Shown here in pieces: positions 14,835-16,346 of a stretch of DNA of 16,346 nucleotides; the stretch's first letter is position 1; the number at the start of each line of letters is the position of its first letter. Origin of the DNA: Atopobiaceae bacterium. GTDB lineage: Bacteria > Actinomycetota > Coriobacteriia > Coriobacteriales > Atopobiaceae. The stretch spans positions 1-16,346 of the forward strand of contig JAFUBJ010000380.1 of NCBI GenBank assembly GCA_017460265.1. Direction: 5' to 3'. The position numbers were made by a program, and so were the translations under genes. Below the pieces are notes generated by a model. It saw only the letters and a list, made by a program, of their open reading frames with translations, made no database searches and was not told the origin of the DNA.

Positions 14835-14866
14835 CGCAACGCCGGGGCTACCCCCGGCGTTGCGCT
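14833..14866. terminator. Shared hairpin between convergent nth and metY
   Basis: A perfect 15-bp stem (14833-14847 with 14852-14866) and 4-nt loop, beginning inside the nth TAG stop and ending 9 bp before the metY stop. It is symmetric and lies between convergent genes, so it can serve both. Neither strand has a U-tract after it, so a strict intrinsic mechanism is uncertain. Confidence 0.65.
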
Positions 14867-14875
14867 AACCGGACC

Positions 14876-16189
14876 CTAGATCTTGGCGAGGGCCTGGTCG
14901 AGGTCGGCGATGATGTCGTCCACGTCCTCGATGCCCACCGACAGGCGGATGAGGTCCTCGGAGAGGTGCGCGGCCTCGAGCTGCTCGGCCGTCAGCTGGC
15001 TGTGCGTGGTTGACGCCGGGTGGATGATGAGGCTCTTGGCGTCGCCCACGTTGGCGAGCAGCGTGTGAAGCTTGACGTTGTTGATGACCTCGAGGCCTCC
15101 CTGACGGCCCGCCTTGGTGCCAAACACCACCACGCCGCCAAAGCCGTGCTTGAGGATGCGGCTCGCCACCTCGTGGCTGGGGTCGTCCTCAAGGCCGGAG
15201 TAGCGCACCCACGACACCTTGGGGTGGCTCTGCAGGAACTTGGCCACGGCAAGCGCGTTGTCGCTGTGGCGCTGGACGCGCAGGCTCAGCGTCTCGATGC
15301 CCAGGCCGATGAGCTGCGCCGCGTACGGCGAGAGGGTCGGGCCGATGTCGCGCAGGCGCTGGGCAAGCACGCGGGTGCCAAACGGGGCGGCGGGCGCAGC
15401 CTGCGTCCACACGGCGCCGTGATAGGACTCGTCGGGCTCGGTCAGCGTGGGGAACTTGCCCGGCACGGCGGCCCAGTCAAAGGTGCCCGCATCGATGACG
15501 GCACCGCCGATGGTCGCGCCGTGGCCGCCGATCCACTTGGTCAGGCTCTCGATGATGACGGCCGCGCCATCGTCCGCAGGGCGGTACAGGTACGGCGTGG
15601 CGAACGTGTTGTCCACAATCACGGGCAGGTTGAGGGACTTGGCCGCGTCTACCAGCGCGGGAACGTCGGCCACGTCTACCAGCGGGTTTCCGATAGTCTC
15701 CACGTACCAGAACTTGGTGTTTTCCTGCGTTGCCGCCACGAAGGCGTCGATGTCGTTGTTGCGCACGAAGGTGGTCTTGATGCCCAGGTCATCGAGGGTG
15801 TGCAGCAGGATGTTCCACGTGCCGCCATAGAGCGAGTCGGACGCGACGATGTGGTCGCCGGCCTTGGCGATGTTGGTGAAGGCCAGAATCTCGGCCGCGT
15901 GGCCGGAGGCGACGGCGACGGCAGAAGCGGCGCCCTCGATGGCGGCGATGCGCGCGGCGATGGCGTCGGTGGTGGAGTTGGTCAGGCGGCTGTACACGTT
16001 GCCCGGACGGGAGCGGGCAAACTTGGCGGCCGCGTCCTCGGCGTCGTCAAACTGCCACGCGGCGGTTGCGTAGATGGGAAGGGCGGCAGAGCCGGTAACG
16101 GGGTCAGGTGCCAGGCCGGCGTGGACCTGCAGGGTGTTGAAGTGCTTCTCGGTGTCAGCGGCAAAGGTGGGATCAAGCTCGAACGACAT
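14876..16189 (-). CDS. metY: O-acetylhomoserine sulfhydrylase, PLP-dependent (Cys/Met metabolism family)
   Basis: Makes homocysteine from O-acetylhomoserine and sulfide, feeding methionine synthesis. It has 437 residues, typical of MetY and longer than the roughly 390 of MetB/MetC. Motifs: TLQVHAGL near the start, YSRLTNST, ASGHAAEILAF, SLYGGTWN, VETIGNPLVDVAD, PVIVDNTFATPYLYRP, then the PLP site ESLTKWIGGHG with K218, and HPASTTHSQLT and RLSVGIED near the end. I chose ATG at 16189 because AGAGGAA lies about 7 nt upstream; the in-frame ATG at 16207 has no site of its own. The leader holds hairpins and a small open frame, which suggests regulation. A closely related O-succinylhomoserine enzyme cannot be fully excluded. 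Confidence 0.93.
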   Translation of the reverse strand: MSFELDPTFAADTEKHFNTLQVHAGLAPDPVTGSAALPIYATAAWQFDDAEDAAAKFARSRPGNVYSRLTNSTTDAIAARIAAIEGAASAVAVASGHAAEILAFTNIAKAGDHIVASDSLYGGTWNILLHTLDDLGIKTTFVRNNDIDAFVAATQENTKFWYVETIGNPLVDVADVPALVDAAKSLNLPVIVDNTFATPYLYRPADDGAAVIIESLTKWIGGHGATIGGAVIDAGTFDWAAVPGKFPTLTEPDESYHGAVWTQAAPAAPFGTRVLAQRLRDIGPTLSPYAAQLIGLGIETLSLRVQRHSDNALAVAKFLQSHPKVSWVRYSGLEDDPSHEVASRILKHGFGGVVVFGTKAGRQGGLEVINNVKLHTLLANVGDAKSLIIHPASTTHSQLTAEQLEAAHLSEDLIRLSVGIEDVDDIIADLDQALAKI

Positions 16190-16190
16190 G

Positions 16191-16207
16191 GTGAGTTCCT
16201 CTCTCAC
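16191..16207 (-). promoter_or_regulatory. Hairpin presenting the metY ribosome binding site in its loop
   Basis: On the minus strand GTGAG and CTCAC pair around the 7-nt loop AGAGGAA, which is the Shine-Dalgarno sequence; the ATG starts one base after the stem. The short stem may expose the site or be alternatively paired. Confidence 0.35.
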
Positions 16208-16238
16208 GGAAGTGCCCGTTTTTTTGCGTGGTGGAGGC

Positions 16239-16271
16239 GGGGCAGGCGAGAGGTTTCTCCCATCCTGCCCC
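16239..16271 (-). promoter_or_regulatory. Leader hairpin upstream of metY
   Basis: Perfect 8-bp arms GGGGCAGG/CCTGCCCC enclose a second stem GAGA/TCTC. On the minus strand there is no U-tract after it (an A7 run follows some bases later), so it is not a standard terminator. Its first base is the last base of the stop codon of the small leader frame. A known SAM riboswitch pattern was not recognised. Confidence 0.4.
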
Positions 16272-16327
16272 TAGGGCATGAACAGCCCGAGGCAAATAAG
16301 CCGGTTATATCCGTGCTTCTTCTTCAT
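16271..16327 (-). CDS. Possible 18-residue leader peptide upstream of metY
   Basis: ATG at 16327 opens MKKKHGYNRLICLGLFMP and stops at TAG, exactly where the leader hairpin begins. GGTAGGAT lies upstream, with AGGA 9 nt before the ATG. The peptide is basic at the front and hydrophobic later, with one Cys and one internal Met, too few to name an attenuation signal. The case rests on start, ribosome binding site and hairpin placement. It could be chance. The promoter would lie outside the window. Confidence 0.3.
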   Translation of the reverse strand: MKKKHGYNRLICLGLFMP

Positions 16328-16346
16328 GATTTGGAATCCTACCAAA

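Noticed and set aside
16190..16346. SAM riboswitch upstream of metY
   Set aside because: Hairpins are present, but I could not recognise the conserved core of any SAM riboswitch class.
1..16346. tRNA or rRNA genes
   Set aside because: No cloverleaf-like pattern or rRNA-like stretch was seen in the gaps between genes.

Overview
The window looks like a chromosomal segment of a high-GC anaerobe of the class Coriobacteriia (Olsenella/Atopobium-like). This placement is inferred from the GC-rich coding, a Firmicutes-style paired GlgC/GlgD system, and a nuclease-like AbiEi/DUF559-type protein of a style I associate with that class. No sequence search was run.

Positions 1-12312 hold a glycogen synthesis and breakdown cluster, entirely on the minus strand. 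In transcription order it runs: glgB (branching enzyme, 12312-10222, own terminator); glgP (phosphorylase, 9951-7516, own promoter and terminator); a glgC-glgD-glgA operon (7307-3555, closed by a terminator at 3531-3500); and a gene fusing a GH13 amylase/pullulanase-type enzyme to a GH77 4-alpha-glucanotransferase (3270-19). GlgC/GlgD make ADP-glucose, GlgA extends the alpha-1,4 chain and GlgB adds branches. GlgP releases glucose-1-phosphate, and the GH13-GH77 fusion probably debranches and recycles maltodextrins. Between glgP and glgC lies a decayed copy of the last 24 codons of a glgP gene.

Positions 12313-14138 are the accessory part. A plus-strand gene for an AbiEi/DUF559-like, PD-(D/E)XK-style protein (12921-13937) sits between two clusters of a hairpin-forming repeat. 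The units recur at exactly 64 bp in both clusters (four units on the left, three on the right). Neighbouring units share sequence between the hairpins, so this is a tandem repeat and not a CRISPR array. It is the best candidate in the window for something undescribed.

Positions 14139-16346 return to housekeeping functions: nth (endonuclease III, plus strand) converges on metY (O-acetylhomoserine sulfhydrylase, minus strand) across a shared 15-bp hairpin. Upstream of metY is a possible 18-residue leader peptide followed by a hairpin, with the Shine-Dalgarno sequence placed in the loop of a second hairpin.
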